Below are positions 10,857 to 19,490 of a DNA stretch of 64,000 nt, in pieces. Both the position numbers and the translations under genes were made by a program. The notes beneath the pieces were generated by a model. That model was not told where the DNA came from. It saw only the letters and a list, made by a program, of their open reading frames with translations, and searched no databases. The first letter of the stretch is position 1. Each line of letters begins with the position of its first letter. Source of the DNA: Erwinia sp. JUb26 (GTDB lineage Bacteria > Pseudomonadota > Gammaproteobacteria > Enterobacterales > Enterobacteriaceae); NCBI RefSeq assembly GCF_003751505.1, contig NZ_RJVB01000003.1, positions 246,712 to 310,711 of the forward strand, written 5' to 3'.

Positions 10857-10897
10857 CGGTTCTTAGGGTCATCATTTCAAAGCGATAACCAGAACGC

Positions 10898-11416
10898 TTA
10901 GAACGCCGTGGTATCTTTGAACAGACCTACTTTCAGGTCAGTTGCGGTATAAATCACATTACCGTCAACCAGCACTTCACCATCAGCAACGCCCATCACC
11001 AGTTTACGGTTGATTACACGTTTGAAATGAATACGGTACGAAACCTTTTTCGCCGTCGGCAGAACCTGGCCAGTGAATTTCACCTCGCCCACGCCCAGCG
11101 CACGACCTTTACCTTCTGCACCTAACCAGCCGAGGTAGAAACCAACCAGCTGCCACATTGCGTCCAGTCCCAGGCAGCCCGGCATTACCGGATCGCCAAT
11201 AAAATGACAGCCGAAGAACCACAGGTCCGGATTGATATCCAGCTCGGCCTCAACGAAGCCTTTACCGTAGTTACCGCCATCTTCGGTCATCTTGATCACG
11301 CGGTCCATCATCAACATATTGCCGGATGGCAATGGCGGGCCTTCTGCACCGAAAAGTTCACCGCGACCAGAAGCAATCAGGTCTTCTTTTGTATAGGATT
11401 CGCGTTTATCTACCAT
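10898..11416 (-). CDS. fabA: 3-hydroxydecanoyl-ACP dehydratase/isomerase FabA
   Basis: FabA dehydrates 3-hydroxydecanoyl-ACP and isomerises trans-2- to cis-3-decenoyl-ACP, the branch point of unsaturated fatty acid synthesis. The 172-residue hot-dog-fold protein carries the active-site His in [13 protein letters not shown] (residue 71) and Asp in GLDAMW (residue 85). Its upstream DNA holds adjacent sites resembling E. coli FabR and FadR operators, so expression is probably repressed by FabR and activated by FadR. It is transcribed towards rmf. Confidence 0.97.
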   Translation of the reverse strand: MVDKRESYTKEDLIASGRGELFGAEGPPLPSGNMLMMDRVIKMTEDGGNYGKGFVEAELDINPDLWFFGCHFIGDPVMPGCLGLDAMWQLVGFYLGWLGAEGKGRALGVGEVKFTGQVLPTAKKVSYRIHFKRVINRKLVMGVADGEVLVDGNVIYTATDLKVGLFKDTTAF

Positions 11417-11454
11417 ATTCTCAATAAGCCTTATTTTAGTGAATCACGAATTTT

Positions 11455-11488
11455 AGCTAACACGTGTACGCTGAGCAAGTCCGATCAG
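11455..11488 (-). promoter_or_regulatory. FabR and FadR operators upstream of fabA
   Basis: Read on the minus strand, CTGATCGGACTTGCTC (11473-11488) resembles the E. coli fabA FadR site. It is followed directly by AGCGTACACGTGTTAGCT (11455-11472), the FabR site with its central palindrome. Both lie 39-72 bases upstream of the fabA start. The FadR site overlaps the stop codon of the upstream Lon-like gene. Confidence 0.78.
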
Positions 11489-13251
11489 CGCTGGTTGAAC
11501 CAGTTTAACCAGCGTAGCGGCCAGGGAAGCTGGCGCGCATCCTGTTGGTTAATCTGAGCAATGCGATCCTGAATAGAACGCAGCAGGCAAGAATCGTTTT
11601 CCTTGTCCCATTCAACACCCGTTAACAACGGCAGGGCTTCTTCCACGCTGGATACCGCCCACAAATGAAATTTACCTTCTCGTACCGCATCGACAACGTC
11701 TTGTTGTAACGAGAGGTGACGTACGTTGGCTGCCGGGAGAATAACACCCTGGTGGCCATTTAGCGTACGCTGGTTACAGATATTGAAGAAGCCTTCAATT
11801 TTTTCGTTTAATCCCCCTACCGGCTGAACGCGACCGAACTGATCGACGGAACCGGTGACGGCGATTTGCTGATTGATCGGTTGTAATGCGAGTGCGCTGA
11901 TGAGTGCGCAAAGCTCGGCCAGCGAAGCGCTGTCGCCGTCAACCTCTGAATAAGACTGTTCAAATACCATCGAAGCGGAGAAGGGCAGTTGCTGATCAAG
12001 ATCCAGCTCCGCAATCAGCCACGCCTGCATAATCATCATTCCCTTGGCATGAATATTACCGCCAAGCTCTGCTTTACGCTCTACGTCGGTAAACTCGCCG
12101 TCACCCACATGCACGACGCAGCTGATACGCGAGGGTTCACCAAATGGACGCGGATGGCCCGGGAAATCAATCACCGAAAGTGCGTTGATTTGGCCAACCA
12201 TCTCGCCTTCGGTCTCGATCAGGATCTGCTCGAGCAGGATGTCATCGCGCACGCGCTCGGAGAGGAAACTTTCACGCCATTCACGCGTTGTCAGGGCATC
12301 ACGTAAATTTTCACCGCTTACGCTTTCATTTTCGCTGTAAAGCGCGGCGTCCTGCAGCTGGCGTGCCAGCCACGTTGGATCCAGCGGCAGCGTCTCCTGA
12401 TCGCCGGTAAAGCGTGCGGCTTCGCGGATAAGCACCGGCCAGAAATCAGCAGCGGGCGCGGGATAACCAAGGCTCTCCGCCACGCTTAACACCCACTGCA
12501 TCCAGTGAGTGAACTCTTCTTCATCAACCAGCTGGATGTTCTCTTCAAACTCGCTGTAAAGCGACAGCGAAGCCAGCTCGGGTTCGATATCCTGAAAATC
12601 AGCCAGGGCATCACGATCGCCGGTCAGCACCAGGCGAAGCTGCATCGGCATTGACGGCACGTCAAGCGGCAGCGGGCGTGTTTCATCCTGTGAATACCAG
12701 TCAAAGCGCTGGTTGACCATGATTTTTTTAAGACGCAGCCAGAGCAAAGGCTGTGCCAGCAGCGCGCGCAGAGAAAGGAGCAGTACGCCGCCGTTTGCAC
12801 GATGAACAAGACCAGGAGACAGGGTCAACGATGCGTTATGAAGACGAACGCAGCCAAACAGCTGCTCTGCTTCAATCCAGTCAGCATGGTGAATGCCGCC
12901 GGTGCTGGCAAAATTATCGAGCGGACTTTCCGCCGGGCGCCAGACGATCTGATGGGGTTCAACCAGATAGTGCCCGCCGTATAACGGGCTGGCATCTTCC
13001 TCCTCCCCGGATTCGATGAGGGAAGAGAGCACGTTCTGCAGCAAAGCCTGGTATTCAGCGCTTTCGGCGCTTTTGACCAGCATAAGCGGTACTTTTGCCG
13101 GGGTTTGCAGCAGCAGGCTGAGGCCATTGAACAGGCGAGACTGCACGTTAGCAAAACATTCTGTCTCAGTGGTGGCCGCCTGTGAGATGAGATGCTGGAA
13201 GCGTTCTGTATCGGGCTGTAGGGCGCGCCACTCTAATCGGTTGTTGGTCAA
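11485..13251 (-). CDS. ycbZ: Lon-like AAA/protease family protein (YcbZ, LonH)
   Basis: A 588-residue putative ATP-independent Lon homologue. The N-terminal two thirds is the AAA-like LonB/YcbZ domain without an obvious Walker A motif. The C-terminal Lon protease domain (about residues 370-560) keeps the catalytic Ser in EVDGDSAS (residue 441) and Lys in NEKIEGF (residue 484). The 43-residue spacing equals that of E. coli Lon S679/K722. The E. coli protein has about the same length (586). It lies upstream of fabA in the same direction, with the fabA operators at its 3' end, and is divergent from matP. Confidence 0.92.
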   Translation of the reverse strand: MTNNRLEWRALQPDTERFQHLISQAATTETECFANVQSRLFNGLSLLLQTPAKVPLMLVKSAESAEYQALLQNVLSSLIESGEEEDASPLYGGHYLVEPHQIVWRPAESPLDNFASTGGIHHADWIEAEQLFGCVRLHNASLTLSPGLVHRANGGVLLLSLRALLAQPLLWLRLKKIMVNQRFDWYSQDETRPLPLDVPSMPMQLRLVLTGDRDALADFQDIEPELASLSLYSEFEENIQLVDEEEFTHWMQWVLSVAESLGYPAPAADFWPVLIREAARFTGDQETLPLDPTWLARQLQDAALYSENESVSGENLRDALTTREWRESFLSERVRDDILLEQILIETEGEMVGQINALSVIDFPGHPRPFGEPSRISCVVHVGDGEFTDVERKAELGGNIHAKGMMIMQAWLIAELDLDQQLPFSASMVFEQSYSEVDGDSASLAELCALISALALQPINQQIAVTGSVDQFGRVQPVGGLNEKIEGFFNICNQRTLNGHQGVILPAANVRHLSLQQDVVDAVREGKFHLWAVSSVEEALPLLTGVEWDKENDSCLLRSIQDRIAQINQQDARQLPWPLRWLNWFNQR

Positions 13252-13436
13252 AGTTATCGTATTTTTCTGAAATGAATAAAAGCGGCATTATACAATAATT
13301 CAGCCTGTTAAGCACAGCAGACATACGGTTCTGTATTATCTGAATTAAGATTCGCGGCCTGGTTCCGGTTTTCTTTGCAGCCAGATTAAAAAAAGCTGTT
13401 ATTCTTAAGTTGTTATAGGGTCAGCATGAGATTCCG

Positions 13437-13892
13437 ATGAAATATCAACAACTGGAAAATCTTGAAAGCGGATGGAAATGGAAATACCTGGTCAAAAAAC
13501 ACCGCGAAGGTGAAGCGATCACGCGCTATATCGAGCTTAGCGCAGCACAGGCGGTCGTGGATGAGTTGTTGGCGATGGAGAACAGCCCCAATCTGGTTTT
13601 AACCTGGATTAACCAGCATATCAATCCGGCTCTTGAAAACCGTATGAAGCAGACGATCCGTGCGCGTCGTAAACGCCATTTTAATGCTGAGCATCAGCAT
13701 ACGCGAAAAAAGTCTATCGACCTGGAATATCTGGTGTGGCAGCGACTTGCAGGACTGGCGCAGCGTCGTAACAGTACGCTTTCGGAAACGGTGGTGCAGC
13801 TGATTGAGGATGCTGAACGAAAAGAGCAATATGCCAGTCAGATGTCCTCACTCAAGCAGGATCTGAAGGCTATTCTCGGGAAGCCTGAATAG
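13437..13892 (+). CDS. matP: Macrodomain Ter protein MatP
   Basis: MatP binds matS sites and organises the terminus macrodomain, connecting it to the divisome through ZapB. The 151-residue product has the N-terminal helical part ([18 protein letters not shown]) and the ribbon-helix-helix segment ([18 protein letters not shown], about residues 100-118), with a C-terminal coiled coil. The presence of matP suggests that this window could lie in or near the terminus region, as in E. coli, but I did not find an exact matS site on manual reading. Confidence 0.96.
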   Translation: MKYQQLENLESGWKWKYLVKKHREGEAITRYIELSAAQAVVDELLAMENSPNLVLTWINQHINPALENRMKQTIRARRKRHFNAEHQHTRKKSIDLEYLVWQRLAGLAQRRNSTLSETVVQLIEDAERKEQYASQMSSLKQDLKAILGKPE

Positions 13893-13940
13893 CAGGGCAG
13901 GAAGCGGTTTACATATCTTAGAAGCTGTAAAACAGGAAAT

Positions 13941-13968
13941 AAAAAACCCCGCCTTAGCGGGGTTTTTT
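13941..13968. terminator. Bidirectional terminator between matP and ompA
   Basis: AAAAAACCCCGC (13941-13952), loop CTTA, GCGGGGTTTTTT (13957-13968): a perfect GC-rich stem with A and T tracts on both sides. It serves both convergent genes. Confidence 0.93.
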
Positions 13969-13982
13969 CATCAAAACGTCAC

Positions 13983-15053
13983 TTATGCCTGAGGCTGAGT
14001 TACAACGTCTTTGATGCCTTTAACTTCGATTTCTACGCGACGGTCTGGCGCCAGGCAGTCGATCAGAGCCTGACGGCCTTTCACGCTGTCACAGGTGTTG
14101 CCAGTAACTGGGTTGGATTTACCCTGGCCACGTGCAGAGATCTTGTTAGCTGGGATACCTTTAGAGACCAGGTAATCCACGACTGACTGAGCACGTTTCT
14201 CAGACAGTTTCTGGTTGTATTCTTCAGAACCGATGCGGTCTGTGAAGCCCAGTACCACAACAGAGCCATCTTTCGGATCCAGATTGCTCAGCTGGGTGTA
14301 CAGCTGATCCAGAGCCTGCTGACCTTCTGGTTTCAGAGTAGCTTTGTTGAAGTTGAACAGTACGTCAGATTTCAGTGTGAAACGCTTGGTTTCAACAACT
14401 GGAGCCGGAGCTGGTGCTGGAGCCGGTGCTGGAGCAGCAGCTTCTTCCTGACCGAAACGGTAAGAAACACCTAAGCTGAACATGGAGTTATCAGGACGAG
14501 TACCCACGGTACCTGCGTCACCGATGTTGTTCACCCACTGGTAGTCCAGACGGGTTGCCCAGTTTGGAGTCAGCGCATATTCAACACCTACTGCTGCCAG
14601 TGGAGAAACGCCGGTGTCGTGGTCGCTGATGCGATCGCCGCCAACTACCTGCTGAGTGGAGTCAGCACGCCATACCATACCACCCAGACGGGTGTACAGG
14701 TCCAGGTTGTCCAGAACCGGGTAGCTTAACTTAGCTGCCAGCTGAACGCCCTGCGCTTTGAATGCGCCATTAACCTGGTCGCCTTTGTTAGGCATACGGC
14801 CCAGCCAGTCATAACCCAGTTCGAAGCCCAGGTATGGATTAGCCTGATAACCAAGGAATGCACCAGCACCAAGCTGATTTTCATGGGTTGGGCCGTCGTT
14901 GTCTTGGTAACCGTTACCGTAGTAACCTTTGTCGTGGTACTGAGACCAGCCCAGTTTAGCACCGGTGTACCAGGTGTCATCTTTAGGAGCGGCCTGCGCT
15001 ACGGTAGCGAAGCCAGCCAGTGCCACTGCAATTGCGATAGCTGTCTTTTTCAT
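13983..15053 (-). CDS. ompA: Outer membrane protein A
   Basis: Major outer-membrane beta-barrel protein linking the outer membrane to peptidoglycan. The 356 residues comprise a Sec signal peptide (cleavage after AQA, residue 21), an eight-stranded barrel (about 22-200), a Pro-Ala hinge (APAPAP repeats, about 210-225) and the OmpA_C peptidoglycan-binding domain with GFTDRIGS and the [13 protein letters not shown] helix. The ribosome site region GATAACGAGGCGCAAAA matches E. coli ompA closely, the part bound by sRNA MicA in E. coli. It ends at a shared terminator with matP. Confidence 0.97.
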   Translation of the reverse strand: MKKTAIAIAVALAGFATVAQAAPKDDTWYTGAKLGWSQYHDKGYYGNGYQDNDGPTHENQLGAGAFLGYQANPYLGFELGYDWLGRMPNKGDQVNGAFKAQGVQLAAKLSYPVLDNLDLYTRLGGMVWRADSTQQVVGGDRISDHDTGVSPLAAVGVEYALTPNWATRLDYQWVNNIGDAGTVGTRPDNSMFSLGVSYRFGQEEAAAPAPAPAPAPAPVVETKRFTLKSDVLFNFNKATLKPEGQQALDQLYTQLSNLDPKDGSVVVLGFTDRIGSEEYNQKLSEKRAQSVVDYLVSKGIPANKISARGQGKSNPVTGNTCDSVKGRQALIDCLAPDRRVEIEVKGIKDVVTQPQA

Positions 15054-15402
15054 TTTTGCGCCTCGTTATCATCCAAATAGGCAATGAGCTTAAAGTTAGC
15101 TCTTTGGTTAAATCCTTTGCCGGGTTATCACGCTCATTTGTGACTCTTCCAAAAAAAAGGAGGTTATTGAGCACCCTGGCGAGATAAAGTCTACAACGTA
15201 CTAGCAAATTAACAAGTGTGATATGACGATGGCCGATAAAAAAATGGGGATTTTTACATATTTTTTAACAATCGGAAGGGAATTATGTGTACAAGAAATG
15301 GTCAGAGACGCAGCTAACCTATTGTACAGCCGCGTCATAACATTATCTGAGGCTTAAGGCGCGTACCACGAGAAAAAATCCTGAGAATTATCTCATTTTT
15401 AC
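15054..15402 (-). promoter_or_regulatory. ompA promoter and leader region
   Basis: This 349-base gap between ompA and sulA contains no convincing gene. The part next to ompA (15054-15190) should be the long untranslated leader known for enterobacterial ompA, and 15190-15300 is AT-rich and likely to hold the promoter. I could not fix -35/-10 boxes. No clear terminator for sulA was seen. Confidence 0.5.
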
Positions 15403-15915
15403 TTAATGATACAAACTTGAATGAATTTTTAACCCGCTAAGTGGTCTGCCTGACTGCAAATTTGCACGATCGGGACGCATAATCAGCCCCAGCGCCTGGC
15501 CAGAATTTGCTGCTGCCATCAGCCGCGCACGATCGCTCTCCGAAACCTCTTCTTCAAACCAACCCAGCACCACGCTGTAATTACCTGTTTGCAAGGCTTT
15601 AATCATCGCTTCAATGGTGGTAATGGGCCCTGAATGTGTCGCCTGCATGACTTTATCCAGAGGCAGTCCCGAACGCTGCAACCAGTCGCGGCTCAGTTTT
15701 TGCTGTGGGGTGAGCCATAGCTGCCAGCGAGACTGTTTGCCTAGCTGCTGTAGTAGAGGAAGCAACAACAGCTGGGTCATGCCCGGCTGGTTCTCGCTGT
15801 AAATTAATTCGCTAATCAGACCAGCGGCACATGCCGGAGCAGATGTCACACGTGATGCAACGTGAAATGCACTATCGCTATTAACAGATTGAGATTTCGG
15901 GAAATAGGTACGCAT
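15403..15915 (-). CDS. sulA: SOS cell division inhibitor SulA
   Basis: SulA binds FtsZ and blocks ring assembly during the SOS response; it is degraded by Lon. The 170-residue protein has the conserved centre [33 protein letters not shown] and ends in [10 protein letters not shown], the tail recognised by Lon in E. coli. I chose the ATG at 15915 because a LexA box lies immediately upstream; a longer frame to 16011 would run through the operator. The first 30 residues diverge from E. coli, as usual. Confidence 0.96.
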   Translation of the reverse strand: MRTYFPKSQSVNSDSAFHVASRVTSAPACAAGLISELIYSENQPGMTQLLLLPLLQQLGKQSRWQLWLTPQQKLSRDWLQRSGLPLDKVMQATHSGPITTIEAMIKALQTGNYSVVLGWFEEEVSESDRARLMAAANSGQALGLIMRPDRANLQSGRPLSGLKIHSSLYH

Positions 15916-15937
15916 GATGTCTTCGCTCGCAATGTCA

Positions 15938-15953
15938 CTGTATGAATATACAG
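15938..15953 (-). promoter_or_regulatory. LexA (SOS) box of sulA
   Basis: CTGTATGAATATACAG matches the CTGT-N8-ACAG LexA consensus perfectly and lies 22 bases upstream of the sulA start, in flanks TA/TA as in strong SOS boxes. It indicates tight LexA repression. Confidence 0.95.
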
Positions 15954-16129
15954 TATATGGCTGGCGAACAAAGATCAACCTTATTTTTTTGATGACGTCT
16001 CGCAAAATCACAAGATAACTGGCAGCAAGCCGAATTATTCATTGAACCTGTAATGCGGATTGCCTATGTTTCAATAGGTTGATTTATCGGGATTTATGCG
16101 AATATTCTTAAGCTGAACAGGGAGTAGCT

Positions 16130-16738
16130 ATGAGTAATTCAAAACAGAGAATTGAGCAGACTAAACAGCGGTTAGCGGCATTGGGGCCGGTTGAATCACG
16201 CACGCAGTTCGGTGGCTATAGCCTTTCCGTCGCGAAGACCGTTTTTGCTGTCGTTGCCGATGGAGAACTTTATCTGCGTGCCTGTGAACAGGCCCAGCCG
16301 TATATCAGCGAAAGGAAAATGCAGCCCCTCCATTTCGTGAAACGTGGCCTGCCTGTTGCACTCAATTACTACCGGGTCGATGGCGTGCTGTGGTCCGATG
16401 CTGATCAGCTGGTGGCTATTTCTTCACTGTGCCTGAATGGCGCAAGGCAGGAACTCCGGGATCGGCAGCAAAACCGACGTATTAAGGATCTCCCTAATAT
16501 GGGAATGCGTATGGAAGCGATGCTGCGCGACGTAGGGATTTTCTCCATTGAAATGCTGATGCAGCAGGGCGCAAAGCGCAGCTGGTTGAAGCTGCGCGCC
16601 AACAATAAACACCTCGGGCTTTCGGTGCTGTTTGCACTGGAGGGGGCGATAGTCGGCAGTCACTATCAGGCGCTGCCGACGGCGGTGAAGGACGAACTGC
16701 GGGCGTGGTTCAAGCGCAATGCGCCATGGAATCGCTAG
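16130..16738 (+). CDS. sxy: Sxy/TfoX competence regulator
   Basis: Sxy is the co-activator that directs CRP to CRP-S promoters of competence genes. The 202-residue protein has the TfoX N-terminal domain (GGYSLSV...ADGELYLRA, about residues 20-100) and the helix-hairpin-helix-like TfoX C-terminal domain (KDLPNMGMRMEAML..., about 110-195). A good ribosome site, AGGGAGTAGCT, precedes the ATG. Its 3' end overlaps convergent yccS by 4 bases. Confidence 0.93.
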   Translation: MSNSKQRIEQTKQRLAALGPVESRTQFGGYSLSVAKTVFAVVADGELYLRACEQAQPYISERKMQPLHFVKRGLPVALNYYRVDGVLWSDADQLVAISSLCLNGARQELRDRQQNRRIKDLPNMGMRMEAMLRDVGIFSIEMLMQQGAKRSWLKLRANNKHLGLSVLFALEGAIVGSHYQALPTAVKDELRAWFKRNAPWNR

Positions 16739-18912
16739 GACAGCTCTGCAACCTCACGTCCTGAACGTTGGACAATCTGCTGCTTAAGTCTGGCAATTTC
16801 AGGTAGCAATGCCACCAGTAGGCCGACCTGCTGTAATACCAGCGGTTCTTTGGTGGCATTATCCGCCTCGGTTTGCTGAATCCGCTGTGCCAGACTCGCC
16901 ATCAGACGCTGTGCCTTCGCTTCATCCACCACCTCAATATGCAAGATATCATCGACATAGCAGACTGCATCATCCATCAGCTGCAGTAGGGTGGTGTTTT
17001 CCAGCTTCTCACGGTGTGCGCCCAGTGCGGAAATGTAGCTGAGAAAAGAATGGTTCAGGCACAGTAGCCTGAAAGCGGCTTCGCGAAGCGCACTGTCCGC
17101 TTTGTTTTCAACCGAGATATTCGACACGACGGCAGCCAGTTCCGCATCACCATTATGGGCATCACGACGTGCTGCTCGGTAATCAAGGCGATTATCCTTG
17201 CCCTGATGATATTGCACCAGCACCGCATCCAGATAGCGGCAGTTGGCGTTCAGCGTTCGCTCTGCCACGGCCGGAAGCCGCAGGAAACGCCAGTCGGGCC
17301 AGATAAAGGCCACGGCCAGCCAGGCGATAGCGCAACCCAGTAGCGTATCAATAATGCGCGGTAGCGCGACTTCAAACCCTTCGCCTAGCAGATTGAAGCA
17401 CAGCAGCACCAGCAGCGTAATAAACAGGGTGGCATGCGCATACTGAATAGTGCGGAAGAAGAAGAACAGCACGCCGGTGACGACGATCAGCATCAGCTGA
17501 CCTTCAATAGACGGTACCAGCCACAGAAGAGGCAGGCCAAGGGCAATCCCCGCCAGCGTGCCGACAATGCGCAGCGCCAGACGTCGGCGTGTCGCGCTGT
17601 AGTTAGGCTGGCAGACAAACAGACTGGTCAGCAGTATCCAGTAGCCGTGCTGCAGGCCGGTAAATTGAATAAAGGCGTAACCGGCGCACAGCAGAAGTGA
17701 TAGGCGTACCGCATGACGGAACAGCGGCGACTCCGCGCTCATATGGCGGCTGAGCCGCAGGCGGATATCGCTCCAGCCGGTCAGTCCCTCGCGAGAAAGC
17801 GACTGATCGTGGTAATAACCGCCTTCTGCCAGTGCCTGCTCTGATTCAATGGTCGCCAGTTGGGCATCGATGGCCTTCAGATTGTTCAGCAGAAAGTGCA
17901 TCGCTTTCACTTCCTGACTATCCGGCTGCTGAACCGCCAGTCTCTGCAGCGCTGCGTTAAGATTGGCAAAAACGCGTTCGAATCGCGGATCATGCTGATA
18001 GGTTTCACGCAGCAAAATGGCACGCGAAAGCTGCCGACAGGCCAGAGCCTGCAGGGTTAACAGGCGTTGGAAGCGAAAAAGAATATCACTGGCTCCCCAG
18101 GCTTTACGCAGGGAATGGTACTGCACGTGCGATGAACTGGCGCGTTCGTGAATATCCTGCGCCACAAAATAGTAATGAAGCGTGCGTCGTGTTCCACGCT
18201 GGCCGCGATCGCCGCGCAGCCTCGACTGAATTGAGGCTTTTGCCTGATTCAGCAGCGTAACCAGCTGGCTGTTGGCCATGGCCACGTCAACCATCGCCTG
18301 GCGGTCATCGTCTTCCAGGTCGGGGTCGAACAGGCTGGCTTTGGCTTCCAGATAGTGAGCCAGCTGCGCATAGCAGCGGGAAAGGTTTTCCTGCAGCGGG
18401 CGAATAGGAAACAGAAGGTGTCCGCAAAGCGTCAGCAGGTTATACCAGATGGCACCGGTCAGCAGCAGGGCAGGCTGCAAATACCACTGGGGAAACAGGC
18501 CAATTCCCAGCATGGTATAGATGGCGATCAGCAGCGCACCGAAGGCGATGGTCGCGTAACGCGGCCCCAGCGCGCCTAACAGGATAAAACCCCAGCTCGA
18601 GATCGCCAGCCCGATAACAAACAGCCACGGATGCGGAAACAGCAGCTCGACCGAAACGGAAGCAATACAGAAGCAGACCAGGGTAATTAGCAGGTTTCGC
18701 AGGCGTCCGCTCAGACGATCGTCGAGATCGGTCAGCGCGGCAGCCACCACCCCCAGCGTCAACGGGATTGTCCAGGTGATTTGATCCAGCCACCAGGGGA
18801 GCGCAGTGGTACCAATCAACGCCAGCGTTATGCGGATGTTATACAGCCAGCTGCTGTTAAAAGCATAACGGCGAAGGTTATCAATCAATGACGTGTGCAT
18901 GCTGCGGCTCAC
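16735..18912 (-). CDS. yccS: FUSC-family inner membrane protein YccS
   Basis: Putative efflux-type transporter of the YccS/YhfK (FUSC) family with unknown substrate. The 725 residues show two blocks of about five to six hydrophobic helices (about 20-170 and 395-530), each followed by a cytoplasmic helical domain, as in aromatic acid exporters of the same superfamily. The start overlaps the yccF stop by 4 bases, so yccF-yccS form an operon, as in E. coli. Confidence 0.92.
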   Translation of the reverse strand: MSRSMHTSLIDNLRRYAFNSSWLYNIRITLALIGTTALPWWLDQITWTIPLTLGVVAAALTDLDDRLSGRLRNLLITLVCFCIASVSVELLFPHPWLFVIGLAISSWGFILLGALGPRYATIAFGALLIAIYTMLGIGLFPQWYLQPALLLTGAIWYNLLTLCGHLLFPIRPLQENLSRCYAQLAHYLEAKASLFDPDLEDDDRQAMVDVAMANSQLVTLLNQAKASIQSRLRGDRGQRGTRRTLHYYFVAQDIHERASSSHVQYHSLRKAWGASDILFRFQRLLTLQALACRQLSRAILLRETYQHDPRFERVFANLNAALQRLAVQQPDSQEVKAMHFLLNNLKAIDAQLATIESEQALAEGGYYHDQSLSREGLTGWSDIRLRLSRHMSAESPLFRHAVRLSLLLCAGYAFIQFTGLQHGYWILLTSLFVCQPNYSATRRRLALRIVGTLAGIALGLPLLWLVPSIEGQLMLIVVTGVLFFFFRTIQYAHATLFITLLVLLCFNLLGEGFEVALPRIIDTLLGCAIAWLAVAFIWPDWRFLRLPAVAERTLNANCRYLDAVLVQYHQGKDNRLDYRAARRDAHNGDAELAAVVSNISVENKADSALREAAFRLLCLNHSFLSYISALGAHREKLENTTLLQLMDDAVCYVDDILHIEVVDEAKAQRLMASLAQRIQQTEADNATKEPLVLQQVGLLVALLPEIARLKQQIVQRSGREVAELS

Positions 18913-19355
18913 GGGAAACGGCGGCGCGCATTGGCTTCACGGGCCGCTCGTGCGACCTCGACGGGCACCACGCGGCGACCGACCGGCCAGAGGGCAATCA
19001 CGGCAATTTTCAGGTTAGCGATGCCCACCGGAATGCCGATAATCGTCAGGCACTGAGCAATCCCGGCCGTAATGTGCATCAGGCACAGCCACCAGCCGAA
19101 AAATATCACCCACAGAATATTGAGCAGCGTGCCGCCAGAATTCATCAGGGTGCTTCTCCCATCAGGATCCAACTCGTCCACGTGTATGGCTTCATTGCCG
19201 AAGGGCAGCAGCGAAAGTTTGGTGATTTCCCAGCATGAACGGGTCAGCGGCAGGGTAAAAATCAGCACGATGCTGACAACGGTAGCCAGCAGCCAGGACA
19301 GGGTAGTCAAAAAGCCACCCAGAATGAAATTGAGGATATTGAGTACGGCGCGCAT
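18909..19355 (-). CDS. yccF: Inner membrane protein YccF
   Basis: Small membrane protein (DUF307 family) of unknown function. It has 148 residues, the same as E. coli, when started at the ATG at 19355 (MRAVLNILNFILGGF). A frame extension up to 19397 adds 14 unmatched residues. It contains two YccF repeats, each with hydrophobic helices and the motif GIPVGIANLKIA...WPVGRRV near the C-terminus. It is cotranscribed with yccS and divergent from helD. Confidence 0.93.
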   Translation of the reverse strand: MRAVLNILNFILGGFLTTLSWLLATVVSIVLIFTLPLTRSCWEITKLSLLPFGNEAIHVDELDPDGRSTLMNSGGTLLNILWVIFFGWWLCLMHITAGIAQCLTIIGIPVGIANLKIAVIALWPVGRRVVPVEVARAAREANARRRFP

Positions 19356-19490
19356 TGGTGGCGTCCCCTTATGCGTAGAGAAAAGTCTGAGTGACAATTC
19401 ATTGATTGTAACGCGTTTTAACGCTGGAGCGGTAAACTGTCGCCAGCTAAACTATAAGATGATGAAAATAACCGCAGCAGGGTCGCAGGA

